From NCBI RefSeq assembly GCF_002261225.1, contig NZ_NEVM01000002.1, positions 1,488,001 through 1,552,000 on the forward strand: a stretch of DNA of 64,000 nucleotides, in the 5' to 3' direction. The DNA is from Bordetella genomosp. 10. Its GTDB lineage: Bacteria; Pseudomonadota; Gammaproteobacteria; Burkholderiales; Burkholderiaceae_B. The notes under the pieces are model-generated. The model saw nothing but the letters and a program-made list of their open reading frames with translations, did no database searches and was not told where the DNA came from. Shown here in pieces: positions 7,852-16,300 of the stretch (positions are counted from its first letter, which is position 1; each line of letters opens with the position of its first letter). The translations under genes and the position numbers were made by a program.

Positions 7852-9540
7852 ATGACGCCATCCACGCCCTGGTCCTGGGCGGCGGCGCTGATCGCCCTGC
7901 TGGTCTGCGCGCCGCTCGCGGCCCTGGCCGGCTGGGCCCTGAGCGGCGACACCGCGCATTGGGCCCACCTGGGCCGCCACGTGCTGCCGCAGGCCGCGCT
8001 GAATACCGGCGCGCTGCTGGCGGGCGTGGGCGCGCTCACCACGCTCCTGGGCGTGGGCGGCGCCTGGCTGGTCAGCGCCTACGATTTCCGCGGCCGGCGG
8101 CTGCTGTCCTGGGCGCTGCTGCTGCCGCTGGCGATGCCCACCTACATCCTGGCCTACGCCTATCTCGACCTGCTGCATCCGATCGGCCCGGTGCAGAGCG
8201 CGCTGCGCGCCCTGCTCGGCTACGACAATCCGCGCCAGTTCCGCCTGCCCGACCTGCGTTCGCTGCCGGGCGCGATCTTCGTGCTGGGCTTCGCGCTTTA
8301 TCCCTACGTCTACCTGAGCATGCGGGCGCTGTTCGCGACCCAGGCCGCCAATGTGCTGGAAGCCGCGCGCACGCTGGGCGCCGGCCGCTGGGGCGTGTTC
8401 TGGCGCGTGGCGCTGCCGATGGCGCGGCCGGCGCTGGCCGTCGGCGTCAGCCTGGCGTTGCTGGAGACGCTCAACGATATCGGCGCGTCGGAATTCCTCG
8501 GCGTCCAGACGCTGACCGTATCGGTCTACACGACATGGGTGACGCGGTCGGACCTGGCCGGCGCGGCGCAGATCGCCCTGGCCATGCTGGCCTGCGTGCT
8601 GGCCCTGATCCTGCTGGAACGGCGCGGCCGGCGCCGCCAACGCTACGCCGCCACGCAACGGCCCCGCCCCATGCAACCGCGGCGCCTGCATGGGCTGCGC
8701 GCCTGCTTCGCCTGCGGGCTGGGCGCCCTGCCCGTCCTGCTGGGCTTCGTCGCGCCGGCGCTGTATCTGTTGTGGGAAACGCAGAAACGCCTGCATCTGG
8801 TGGGCGGCGTCTCCAGCCAGTTGTGGGCCGCCGCCCGCAACACCGCCGGCGTCGCGGCCGCGGCGACCTTGGCGACCCTGGCCTGTGGGCTGGCCGTGGC
8901 CTGGGCCGCGCGCCGGGTCCGCGAAAGCGCGCGCGGCGGCGCGCTCGCATGGGGCCCGCGCGTCGCCAGCCTGGGCTACGCCATACCCGGCACGGTGCTG
9001 GCCATCGGCCTGCTGACGCCCTTGGCAATTTTCGACGACGTCCTCGCCTGGCTGGGACTGGGCGCCGGACAGATACTCATGGGCTCGATGAGCGCGCTGG
9101 TCATCGCCTACGTCATCCGCTTCCTGGCAATCGCCGCCGGCAGCATCGAAGCGGGCCTGGCGCGCATTCCGCCTTCGCTGGAACAGGCCGCGCGGCTGCT
9201 GGGCGAAAACGCCGGCGGCGTCCTCAGGCGCGTGCACCTGCCGCTGCTGCGCCCGGCGCTGGCGAGCGCGGCGCTGCTGGTCTTCGTCGACACGATGAAG
9301 GAACTGCCGGCCACGCTGCTGTTGCGGCCCATGAATTTCGATACGCTGGCGACCTGGCTGTATGCCGAGGCGGCGCGCGGCGCCTATGAGGAGGGCGCGG
9401 TCGCGGCCCTGGGCATCGTCGCCGCCGGACTGCTGCCGGTCATCCTGCTGGCCCGGGCGCAGGCCGCGCCGCGTTTTTCCGGACGCACGCCGGCGCCGGC
9501 CGGGCCGCCCTTGCCTTCCCGATCCGGGTCCCCGCCATGA
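7852..9540 (+). CDS. fbpB: Ferric iron ABC transporter, fused two-domain permease
   Basis: 562 residues with about 12 hydrophobic segments arranged as two homologous halves, as in FbpB/SfuB. Each half has an EAA-type coupling loop: EAARTLGAGRWGVFWRVALP near residues 165-185 and EQAARLLGENAGGVLRRVHLP near 443-463. It forms the membrane channel for Fe(III) driven by FbpC. The start ATG follows the fbpA stop by 14 bases and the stop overlaps the fbpC start (ATGA), so the three genes form one operon. Confidence 0.92.
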   Translation: MTPSTPWSWAAALIALLVCAPLAALAGWALSGDTAHWAHLGRHVLPQAALNTGALLAGVGALTTLLGVGGAWLVSAYDFRGRRLLSWALLLPLAMPTYILAYAYLDLLHPIGPVQSALRALLGYDNPRQFRLPDLRSLPGAIFVLGFALYPYVYLSMRALFATQAANVLEAARTLGAGRWGVFWRVALPMARPALAVGVSLALLETLNDIGASEFLGVQTLTVSVYTTWVTRSDLAGAAQIALAMLACVLALILLERRGRRRQRYAATQRPRPMQPRRLHGLRACFACGLGALPVLLGFVAPALYLLWETQKRLHLVGGVSSQLWAAARNTAGVAAAATLATLACGLAVAWAARRVRESARGGALAWGPRVASLGYAIPGTVLAIGLLTPLAIFDDVLAWLGLGAGQILMGSMSALVIAYVIRFLAIAAGSIEAGLARIPPSLEQAARLLGENAGGVLRRVHLPLLRPALASAALLVFVDTMKELPATLLLRPMNFDTLATWLYAEAARGAYEEGAVAALGIVAAGLLPVILLARAQAAPRFSGRTPAPAGPPLPSRSGSPP

Positions 9541-10334
9541 CCGTCCTGCTCGAACTCGACCAACTGCAACTGGCCTACGACACCGGCCAGGGCCCGCGCG
9601 TCGTCGTCGACGCGCTGAGCCTGGCGCTGGAGCGCGGCCACATCGGCTGCCTGCTGGGGCCGTCCGGCTGCGGCAAGACCTCGGTGCTGCGCGCCATTGC
9701 CGGCTTCGAACCCCTGCGCCGCGGCCGCATCCGCCTGGACGGCGCCGAGATAGCGAGCCCGGCGTCCGCCGTGGCGCCGCAGGCGCGCCGCGTCGGCATG
9801 ATGTTCCAGGACTATGCGCTTTTCCCGCACTTGGACGTCGCGGGCAATGTCGGCTTCGGCCTGCGCCGGCAGCCGAAACCGCGGCAGCGGGAACGCGTGC
9901 GCGACATGCTGGCGCTGGTCGGCCTGGAAGCGATGGCCGGCAGCTATCCGCACGAATTGTCCGGCGGACAGCAGCAGCGCGTGGCGCTGGCGCGCGCCCT
10001 GGCGCCGGCGCCCGAACTGCTGTTGCTGGACGAGCCCTTCTCCAACCTGGACGCGGACTCGCGCGAGCGGCTGGCCTTCGAACTGCGCGACATTCTGCGG
10101 GCCAGCGGCAACACCGCGTTGCTGGTCACGCACGACCAGGACGAGGCCTTCGCCATCGCGGACCGTATCGGTGTGATGCGAGATGGCCGGCTGGCGCAGT
10201 GGGACACGCCCTACGCCCTGCGCCATCATCCGGCCGACGCCGGGGTCGCGGATTTCATACGCCGAACGGCGCTGGCCGAGCGGCGCGCGGCGGCGTATGC
10301 GCGCGGCAGCCAGGAGGCAGGCGCCGGCGCGTAG
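9537..10334 (+). CDS. fbpC: Ferric iron ABC transporter, ATP-binding protein
   Basis: 265 residues. The Walker A motif GPSGCGKTS, Q-loop (FQDYALFPHL), signature LSGGQQQR, Walker B LLLLDEPFSNLD and H-loop (VTHDQDEAF) are all present. The short C-terminal region after the nucleotide-binding domain is consistent with FbpC-type ATPases. It overlaps fbpB by 4 bases. It powers ferric uptake at the inner membrane. The last about 30 residues are Ala/Arg-rich and poorly conserved. Confidence 0.9.
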   Translation: MTVLLELDQLQLAYDTGQGPRVVVDALSLALERGHIGCLLGPSGCGKTSVLRAIAGFEPLRRGRIRLDGAEIASPASAVAPQARRVGMMFQDYALFPHLDVAGNVGFGLRRQPKPRQRERVRDMLALVGLEAMAGSYPHELSGGQQQRVALARALAPAPELLLLDEPFSNLDADSRERLAFELRDILRASGNTALLVTHDQDEAFAIADRIGVMRDGRLAQWDTPYALRHHPADAGVADFIRRTALAERRAAAYARGSQEAGAGA

Positions 10335-10370
10335 CCAGGCCGGCGCGACTGGACACCAAGGCCCGCGCGG

Positions 10371-11438
10371 CTATTCCGCCTTCAAGGACACCTTGGCCGA
10401 AAGCGCCTTGAAGCGCTCGTATTCCGAACGGCTCAGCGTATCGACTTCGCGCGGCGTCGATCCGTAGGGATTGAAGCCCGCCAGGCGCAGCTTCTCCTTG
10501 ACGTCGGGCAGCGCCAGCGCCCAGCGGAAAGCCTCGCTCAAGGCCTGGGTGACGTCGTCCGGCATGCCCGCCGGGCCATAGACGGCGAACCAAGGGTCCA
10601 CCACCGCGCCGGCATAGCCCAGCTCCTTGAGCGTCGGCACGTCCGGCAGCACGCTGGAGCGCTCGCTGCCGGTGACCGCCAGCGCGTGGATCTTCCCCGC
10701 CTTGATATGCGGCAGCGATGCCGGCAGGTTGTCGAACAGGATGTCGATGTGCCCGCCCAGCAGGTCGTTGATGGCCTGCGAACTGCCCTTGTACGGCACG
10801 TGCTGCAGTCCCGCGCCGGTCGCCTGGTCGAACAGGACGCCGGCCAGGTGCATGGACGTGCCGGTGCCCGGCGTGCCGAAGCCCAGGCCCGGGTGCTTCC
10901 TGGCATAGTCGACGAGGCCCGCGACGTCCTTGACCGGCACTTGCGGGCCGACATCGATCACGACGGCCGACGTGCCCAGCATGCTGATGCCGGTGAACGC
11001 CTTGGTGGGATCGAAAGGCATGGACGGATAGACGAAGGGATTGAGCGCGTTGGTCGAGATGGCGCCGAAGCCGATGGTGTAGCCGTCCGGCGCGGCCTTG
11101 GCGACCGCCTCCATGCCGATGTTGCCGCCGGCGCCCGGACGGTTTTCCACGATGACCGTCTGGCCGAATCTTTCCCCCAGCTTCTGGCTGACGGTGCGCG
11201 CCACGATGTCGGTGGTGCCGCCCGGCGTATAGGGAACGATAAAGGTGATCGGCCGCGCGGGAAAGCCGGCCGCCCGGGCCGCACCGGCGGTGGCGACGCC
11301 GGCGGCGAGCGCGACGGCCGCCGCGCAGAAAACCGCGGCGCGCGCCAGCCGCCCCCTCATGGCGGGGACGGGCGCGATGGCATGGGATGCCGCGCGAACG
11401 CGGATGGCGGCGAACGGACGCCGGACCGGCAGGGTCAT
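10371..11438 (-). CDS. Bug/TctC-family periplasmic solute receptor (second copy)
   Basis: 355 residues. The ATG at 11438 has a clear GAGGAGA ribosome site, giving an unusually long signal region (hydrophobic stretch about residues 33-52, cleavage near ARAAGF). Family motifs are FPARPITFIVPYTPGGTTD, VIVENRPGAGG, APDGYT, HVPYKGSSQAINDLLGGHI and LPDVPTLKELGY. It is convergent with fbpABC and has no TctAB partner here. M27 is an alternative start, but its ribosome site is weaker. Ligand unknown. Confidence 0.9.
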   Translation of the reverse strand: MTLPVRRPFAAIRVRAASHAIAPVPAMRGRLARAAVFCAAAVALAAGVATAGAARAAGFPARPITFIVPYTPGGTTDIVARTVSQKLGERFGQTVIVENRPGAGGNIGMEAVAKAAPDGYTIGFGAISTNALNPFVYPSMPFDPTKAFTGISMLGTSAVVIDVGPQVPVKDVAGLVDYARKHPGLGFGTPGTGTSMHLAGVLFDQATGAGLQHVPYKGSSQAINDLLGGHIDILFDNLPASLPHIKAGKIHALAVTGSERSSVLPDVPTLKELGYAGAVVDPWFAVYGPAGMPDDVTQALSEAFRWALALPDVKEKLRLAGFNPYGSTPREVDTLSRSEYERFKALSAKVSLKAE

Positions 11439-11628
11439 GGTTGTCTCCTCGATATTCTGCGATGCCGGGCCTCATCCGGGCCCGGGCTGTTCGCATGATA
11501 TCGGGAAGCGGTCGGCGCGCGCGGAAAAATCCGCGGCGTGGCTGCCGGACATACCGTCTATACCGCATATGTCGCCTATGCCGTATACGCGGCACAAGCC
11601 ACATAGGTCGCGGGAGCGGAACCCCGAA

Positions 11629-12537
11629 TCAGCTCCGCTTCAGTTCCGGGGCCGGGATGAATTCCGTTTCGTCTCCGGGCACGGTCTGGGCGAAGCGATC
11701 GCGCATCCAATCCTCGCGGGCCTGCGCGATGCGGTCCGCGCTGCTCGACACGAAGTTCCACCATACGTGGCGCGGGCCGTCCAGCGGCTCGCCGCCCAGC
11801 AGGGCGATGCGCGCCTCGTCGCGCGCCCGCAGCGCCACCGGACAACCCGGCGCGAATACGACCAGGCGGCCGGCCTCGTGCACCTGCCCTTCGATCTCCA
11901 CCGCGCCGCTGGCGATGTAGGCCGCGCGTTCCTCGTATTCCGCCGGCAGGAGCACCCGCACCCCGGCCTGCAGGCGCACGTCGCCGAAGAACAGCGGCGA
12001 CAGGGTGGGCACCGACGAGGTCTGGCCGAACAGCGATCCGGCAATGATCCGCGCGCGCACGCCCTCGCCTTCGGCCTCGGCCAGGGACTCTGATCCATAG
12101 TGGACGAAGCCGGGATCGGTTTCCTCCCGTTCTCGCGGCAAGGCCACCCACGCCTGCAGGCCGGCGATGCGCTGCTCGCGCGCGCGGCTCTCCACCGGCG
12201 AGCGCTCGGAGTGCACGATGCCGCGCCCGGCGGTCATCCAGTTCACTTCTCCCGGCAATATGGTCTGCACATGGCCCGCGCCGTCGCGATGCACGATGGC
12301 GCCTTCATACAGGTAGGTGACCGTGGACAGGCCGATATGGGGATGCGGACGCACGTCCAGGCCCTGCCCCGCCGCCAGCAGCGCCGGCCCCATCTGGTCC
12401 AGGAAGACGAAAGGACCGACCGTGCGCTTGCGGACGGACGGCAGCGCGCGCCGGACCTCGAAGCCGCCCAGGTCGCTGGTGCGCGGCACGACGATGGTTT
12501 CGATGGCGGACGAGGGATCTTGGGTCGGTGTGGACAT
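11629..12537 (-). CDS. Pirin family protein (cupin), first copy
   Basis: 302 residues from the ATG at 12537, with GGAG upstream; the longer frame to 12741 runs through a repeat and is not used. The N-terminal cupin contains the pirin metal motif RPHPHIGLSTVTYLYEG (about 62-78), then IVHRDGAG and a later HSE (GIVHSERSP). The C-terminal pirin domain has GPRHVWWNFVSS. Pirins are mononuclear-metal cupins; some bacterial ones open quercetin. Substrate is not predictable. It forms a same-strand pair with the second pirin gene. Confidence 0.88.
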   Translation of the reverse strand: MSTPTQDPSSAIETIVVPRTSDLGGFEVRRALPSVRKRTVGPFVFLDQMGPALLAAGQGLDVRPHPHIGLSTVTYLYEGAIVHRDGAGHVQTILPGEVNWMTAGRGIVHSERSPVESRAREQRIAGLQAWVALPREREETDPGFVHYGSESLAEAEGEGVRARIIAGSLFGQTSSVPTLSPLFFGDVRLQAGVRVLLPAEYEERAAYIASGAVEIEGQVHEAGRLVVFAPGCPVALRARDEARIALLGGEPLDGPRHVWWNFVSSSADRIAQAREDWMRDRFAQTVPGDETEFIPAPELKRS

Positions 12538-12610
12538 GGAGGGCTCCAAGGATAATCGGCAAGAAAGTATCGCCGGACAGGTAATGCTGGAAAGGCAACG
12601 CTGGACAGGA

Positions 12611-12660
12611 ATCTCCGGATCACGGAATCGCCGGATCACGCGGGATCGCCGGATCACGGG
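12611..12660. repeat. Tandem repeat, 16-18 bp unit, three copies
   Basis: Three consecutive units built on atcgccggatcacggg occupy 12611-12626, 12627-12644 and 12645-12660; the middle unit carries a 2-base expansion and the first has one substitution plus a changed end. A fourth partial unit follows (about 12668-12676). The array lies between the two pirin genes, in the leader of the first pirin gene. Confidence 0.8.
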
Positions 12661-12737
12661 ATCGTAGAATCGCCGGTCGTCGGACGAGCCCCGGAGCCGA
12701 AACCCCGAAGCCCGCCTCCCGCCGCGACCGCGGCGAT

Positions 12738-12761
12738 CCACGGCATCACGGCATTACGGCA
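12738..12761. repeat. 8-bp tandem repeat carrying the stop codon of the second pirin gene
   Basis: On the minus strand three octamers follow in order: TGCCGTAA, TGCCGTGA, TGCCGTGG. The first holds the real stop codon (TAA, 12754-12756) and the second repeats a stop (TGA) 8 bases on in another frame. One of several stop-embedded arrays in the window. Confidence 0.8.
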
Positions 12762-13452
12762 GATCGAACACCAGCACTTCGGCCCCGTCGCCCTGGCTGA
12801 CTTCGAGCCGGCTTTCGTCCCGCGCCGCCAGCGCGTCGCCCGCCTTCAGCGCTTGGCCGTTGACCACCACGCTGCCGCGCGCCACGTGCACCCAGGCGCG
12901 GCGGCCCTCGGCCAGGGCCAGTTCGGCCCGCTCGGCCCCGTCGAACAAGCCGACGTACAGGCGCGCGTCCTGGTGGATGCGGACCGAGCCGTCGGCGCCG
13001 TCCGGCGACGCCACCAGGCGCAGACGGCCGCGCTTCTCGGCCTCGTCGAAGCGCTTCTCCTCGTATTCCGGCACGATGCCCGCGACGTCGGGCTCGATCC
13101 AGATCTGCAGCAGGTGCGTGCCCTGGTCGGCTTGCGGATTGAATTCCGAGTGCAGCACGCCGCGGCCGGCGCTCATCCGCTGCACGTCGCCCGGGCGGAT
13201 GGTCGAACCGTTGCCCATGCTGTCCTTGTGGGCGATGGCGCCTTCCAGCACATAGGTCAGGATTTCCATGTCGCGGTGGCCGTGCGTGCCGAAGCCGCGG
13301 CCCGCCGCGATGCGGTCGTCGTTGATCACGCGCAGCGGGCCGAAACCCATGTGGTTGCGATCGTAGTAATCGGCGAAGGAAAAGGTGTGGTGGCTCTTCA
13401 GCCAGCCGTGGTCGGCGTAACCGCGTTCTTCACTGCGACGGAGGGTAAGCAT
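12754..13452 (-). CDS. Pirin family protein (YhaK-type cupin), second copy
   Basis: 232 residues from the ATG at 13452, which has GGGAG 8 bases upstream. The N-terminal cupin has FGTHGHRDMEILTYVLEG (metal-binding His residues and Glu), AHKDSMGNG and GRGVLHSEFN. The C-terminal half is the shorter domain of YhaK-like pirins. The gene is divergent from a YhaJ-like LysR regulator, the same pairing as yhaJ-yhaK in Escherichia coli, so control by that regulator is likely. The biochemical role remains unknown. Confidence 0.88.
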   Translation of the reverse strand: MLTLRRSEERGYADHGWLKSHHTFSFADYYDRNHMGFGPLRVINDDRIAAGRGFGTHGHRDMEILTYVLEGAIAHKDSMGNGSTIRPGDVQRMSAGRGVLHSEFNPQADQGTHLLQIWIEPDVAGIVPEYEEKRFDEAEKRGRLRLVASPDGADGSVRIHQDARLYVGLFDGAERAELALAEGRRAWVHVARGSVVVNGQALKAGDALAARDESRLEVSQGDGAEVLVFDLP

Positions 13453-13664
13453 GTCGATGACTCCCGGTCGTTCGGACCGTTGAACTCGCAGGTCCGTTGA
13501 CTCGTATGTTGTTGAACTGCCATGGAAGGTATTGTGGGGGCGACTCCAGGGCTTGCAGCCGCATGGTTTTGACGACATCATTCAATAAATTTGAATGAAA
13601 ATCCGGACCGCCTGCCCCGCCTGCCGGCCGCGCGGACCGCCACCTTCCGGTTATCCCCCTGCCC

Positions 13665-14636
13665 ATGGCCCGTCCTCCCCCCTCCGCCGCGTCTCCCGAT
13701 ACGCCCACCGGGCCGCCCATCACCCCGGAATTGCTGGTGATGCTGGACGCCATCGCCCGCACCGGCAGCTTCGCCCGCGCCGCGCGCGAGCTGGACAAGG
13801 TGCCCTCGGCCATCACCTACGCGGTGCGCCGCCTGGAGGACAAGCTGGACGTGCTGCTGTTCGACCGCAGCGGGCACCGCGCCGTCCTGACGCCGGCGGG
13901 CACTGCCCTGCTGGAGGACGGCCGGGTGGTCCTGCAATCGCTGGAGGACCTGGCGCGGCGCGTGCGCCGCATCGCCACGGGCTGGGAGCTGGAACTGCGT
14001 ATCGCCGTGGGCGCGGTCGTCGCGTGGAAGCCGATCTACGACCTGATCGAGGAATTCCAGGCCCTGGGCAGCGCCACCAAGCTGCGCTTTTCCAGCGAGG
14101 TGCTGAGCGGTTCGTGGGACGCCCTGGCCGCCGGCCGCGCCGACCTGGCGATCGGCGCCGACGCCTCCACGGCGCCCCCGGGACGCTACGAATCCCGTCC
14201 CCTCGGCGAAGCCCGCTTCACTTTCTGCGTGGCGCCGCATCACCCGCTGGCGCGGGTGGAGCATCCGCTGACGCCGGCCGAGATCACCCGCCATTGCGCC
14301 ATCGTGGTGGCCGACACCGCGCGCGCCCTGCCGCCGGCGACGCGCAACCTGCTGGATCAGCAGCAGCGCATCGTCATGCCCACCATGCAGGCCAAGGTCG
14401 ACGCGCAGATCCGCGGCCTCGGCTGCGGCTACCTGCCGCGCGCCCTCGCCGGCGTCTACCTGGCGCAAGGCCTATTGGTGGAGAAAGCCACGCAGGAACG
14501 GAAGTTCGGCAGCGAGCGACTGCTCTATGCCTGGCGCACGCCGGTGCAGGGCCAGGCGCTCAAGTGGTGGCTCAAGAAATTGGAATCGGAACGGTTGTGC
14601 GCGAGCCTGACCGAAGGCACGCCGGCGCCCGCCTGA
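13665..14636 (+). CDS. LysR-family transcriptional regulator, YhaJ-like
   Basis: 323 residues. The winged helix-turn-helix (about 20-85) reads LLVMLDAIARTGSFARAAREL and KVPSAITYAVRRLEDKL, then VLLFDRSGHRAVLT, a wording shared with YhaJ of E. coli. Residues about 110-300 form the periplasmic-binding-like effector domain. It lies divergent from the second pirin gene with a 212-base promoter gap. The likely role is activation of the neighbouring pirin in response to an aromatic or quinone-like signal, by analogy with YhaJ. The first about 18 residues are Pro-rich. Confidence 0.88.
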   Translation: MARPPPSAASPDTPTGPPITPELLVMLDAIARTGSFARAARELDKVPSAITYAVRRLEDKLDVLLFDRSGHRAVLTPAGTALLEDGRVVLQSLEDLARRVRRIATGWELELRIAVGAVVAWKPIYDLIEEFQALGSATKLRFSSEVLSGSWDALAAGRADLAIGADASTAPPGRYESRPLGEARFTFCVAPHHPLARVEHPLTPAEITRHCAIVVADTARALPPATRNLLDQQQRIVMPTMQAKVDAQIRGLGCGYLPRALAGVYLAQGLLVEKATQERKFGSERLLYAWRTPVQGQALKWWLKKLESERLCASLTEGTPAPA

Positions 14637-14640
14637 AAGC

Positions 14641-14670
14641 GGCTGGAGTCGCTTGGAACCGGCTGGAACC
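14641..14670. repeat. 10-bp tandem repeat just after the LysR gene
   Basis: Three decamers GGCTGGAGTC, GCTTGGAACC and GGCTGGAACC follow 4 bases after the LysR stop codon. A second short repetition (CACGAAGG, copies near 14684, 14699 and 14709) continues downstream. No stem-loop terminator is evident in this convergent gap. Confidence 0.65.
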
Positions 14671-14815
14671 AGGCCGGGCAGGTCACGAAGGACAGGCCAC
14701 GAAGGGCCACGAAGCGGTCCGAGACCCGGCAAAGACCACTGAAACCGGCCGAGGATCGCCGCCAAACCGACGGCCGCGGCAAGGCGGAATCCTTGCCGCC
14801 CGCCGCCTCGGCCTT

Positions 14816-16300
14816 CTACTCGTCCTCGATGCCCAGATCGCGCAGCTTGCGCGTGATGGTATTGCGGCCGATGCCCAGCCGCGAGGCCGCCTCGACCCGC
14901 CGTCCGCGGCTGGCGTCCAGCGCGGTCTGCAGCAGGATGCGTTCGAACTGGCGCGTCAGCGTCGCCATGATGGCGGGCTCGCCCCGGTCCAGGCGGCTTT
15001 GCGCGTCGCGCAGCAGCGAATCCTGCCAGCTCTGCGGTTCGGCGCCGGTCCCGGCGCCAGTGCCGGCACCCGCCCCCGCGGCCACCGCCGCGACGGATCG
15101 CGCGGACGATTCGCCGGCGCCCTGGTGTTCCATGGCGCGGATTTCCGGCGGCAAGTCCTGCCGGTCTATGGTCTGGCCCGGCGCCATGACGGTCAGCCAA
15201 TGGCAGAAGTTCTCCAATTGGCGCACGTTGCCCGGGAAGTCGAAGCGCGTGAGGACGGCCAGCGCCTCGGCCGTGAGCCGCTTGGCCGGCACGCCCAGCG
15301 CGCGCGCGCTGACCGTGAGGAAATGCTGCGCCAGCGCCGGAATGTCCTCGACGCGCTCCCGCAGGGGCGGCAGGCGCAGGCGGATGACGTTCAGGCGGTG
15401 AAACAGGTCTTCGCGGAACAGGCCCTGCTCCACCCGCTGCTCCAGCGGCTGGTGGGTGGCGGCCACGATGCGCACGTCCACCCGCACCGGCTGGGCCCCG
15501 CCCACCCGGTAGAAACTGCCTTCGGCCAGCACCCGCAGCAGGCGCGTCTGCAGCTCGATCGGCATGTCGCCGATCTCGTCCAGGAACAGCGTGCCGCCGT
15601 TGGCTTCCTCGAAGCGCCCCCGGCGCAGATTGTTGGCGCCCGTGAAGGCCCCGCGCTCGTGGCCGAAGAGCTCGGCCTCCAGCAGATCGCGCGGAATGGC
15701 CGCGGCGTTCAGCGCCACGAAGGGGCCGTTGGCGCGCACGCCATGCCCATGCAGGGCGCGCGCCACCAATTCCTTGCCGGTGCCCGATTCGCCGGTGATC
15801 AGCACCGTCACCTTGGACTGCGCCAGGCGGCCGATGGCGCGAAAGATCTCCTGCATGGCGGTGGACGAGGACTGCGTCATCATCCAGCGTTCCGCGCCCG
15901 GTTCGCTGGGCGCCGCGGCCTGGGCCACGTTCGCGTCGGCATTTTCCTGGACCGCGCGCTGGATCAGCGCGACGGCTTCGTTGACGTCGAAAGGCTTGGC
16001 CAGGTAATCGAACGCGCCGCCCTGGAAGGCGGAGACCGTGCTGTCCAGGTCGGCATAGGCGGTCATCACGATGACCGGCAGCGACGGGTGCCCATCCTTG
16101 ATCTTGCGCAGTAAGTCCAGGCCATTGCCGCCCGGCATGCGGATGTCCGATACCAGCGTGGCGGGGGTGTCGTTCTCCAATGCGGCAAGCACGTCGGCCG
16201 CCTGCGAAAAACTGCGCGTGGTCACGCCAGCCCGCGCCAGCGCTTTTTCAAGCACCCAGCGGATGGCCTGGTCGTCGTCTACGATCCAAACGGGTTTCAT
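14816..16300 (-). CDS. ntrC: Nitrogen regulation response regulator NtrC
   Basis: 494 residues from the ATG at 16300; the longer open frame to 17071 is read-through of the ntrB region. The receiver domain has D8-D9-D10 and the phospho-acceptor D52 (LVSDIRMPGG). The AAA+ sigma-54 activation domain has Walker A GESGTGKE, the sigma-54-contacting GAFTGA loop and Walker B TLFLDEIGDM. The C-terminal Fis-type helix-turn-helix (RRVEAASRLGIGRNTITRKL) binds enhancers. A Gly/Ala-rich linker near residue 405 is unusual in length. It overlaps ntrB by 4 bases and would activate the glnA sigma-54 promoter at 18910. Confidence 0.95.
   Translation of the reverse strand: MKPVWIVDDDQAIRWVLEKALARAGVTTRSFSQAADVLAALENDTPATLVSDIRMPGGNGLDLLRKIKDGHPSLPVIVMTAYADLDSTVSAFQGGAFDYLAKPFDVNEAVALIQRAVQENADANVAQAAAPSEPGAERWMMTQSSSTAMQEIFRAIGRLAQSKVTVLITGESGTGKELVARALHGHGVRANGPFVALNAAAIPRDLLEAELFGHERGAFTGANNLRRGRFEEANGGTLFLDEIGDMPIELQTRLLRVLAEGSFYRVGGAQPVRVDVRIVAATHQPLEQRVEQGLFREDLFHRLNVIRLRLPPLRERVEDIPALAQHFLTVSARALGVPAKRLTAEALAVLTRFDFPGNVRQLENFCHWLTVMAPGQTIDRQDLPPEIRAMEHQGAGESSARSVAAVAAGAGAGTGAGTGAEPQSWQDSLLRDAQSRLDRGEPAIMATLTRQFERILLQTALDASRGRRVEAASRLGIGRNTITRKLRDLGIEDE

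Noticed and set aside
12611..12660. Possible CRISPR array
   Set aside because: Units are contiguous with no spacers. The same applies to every other repeat array found here.
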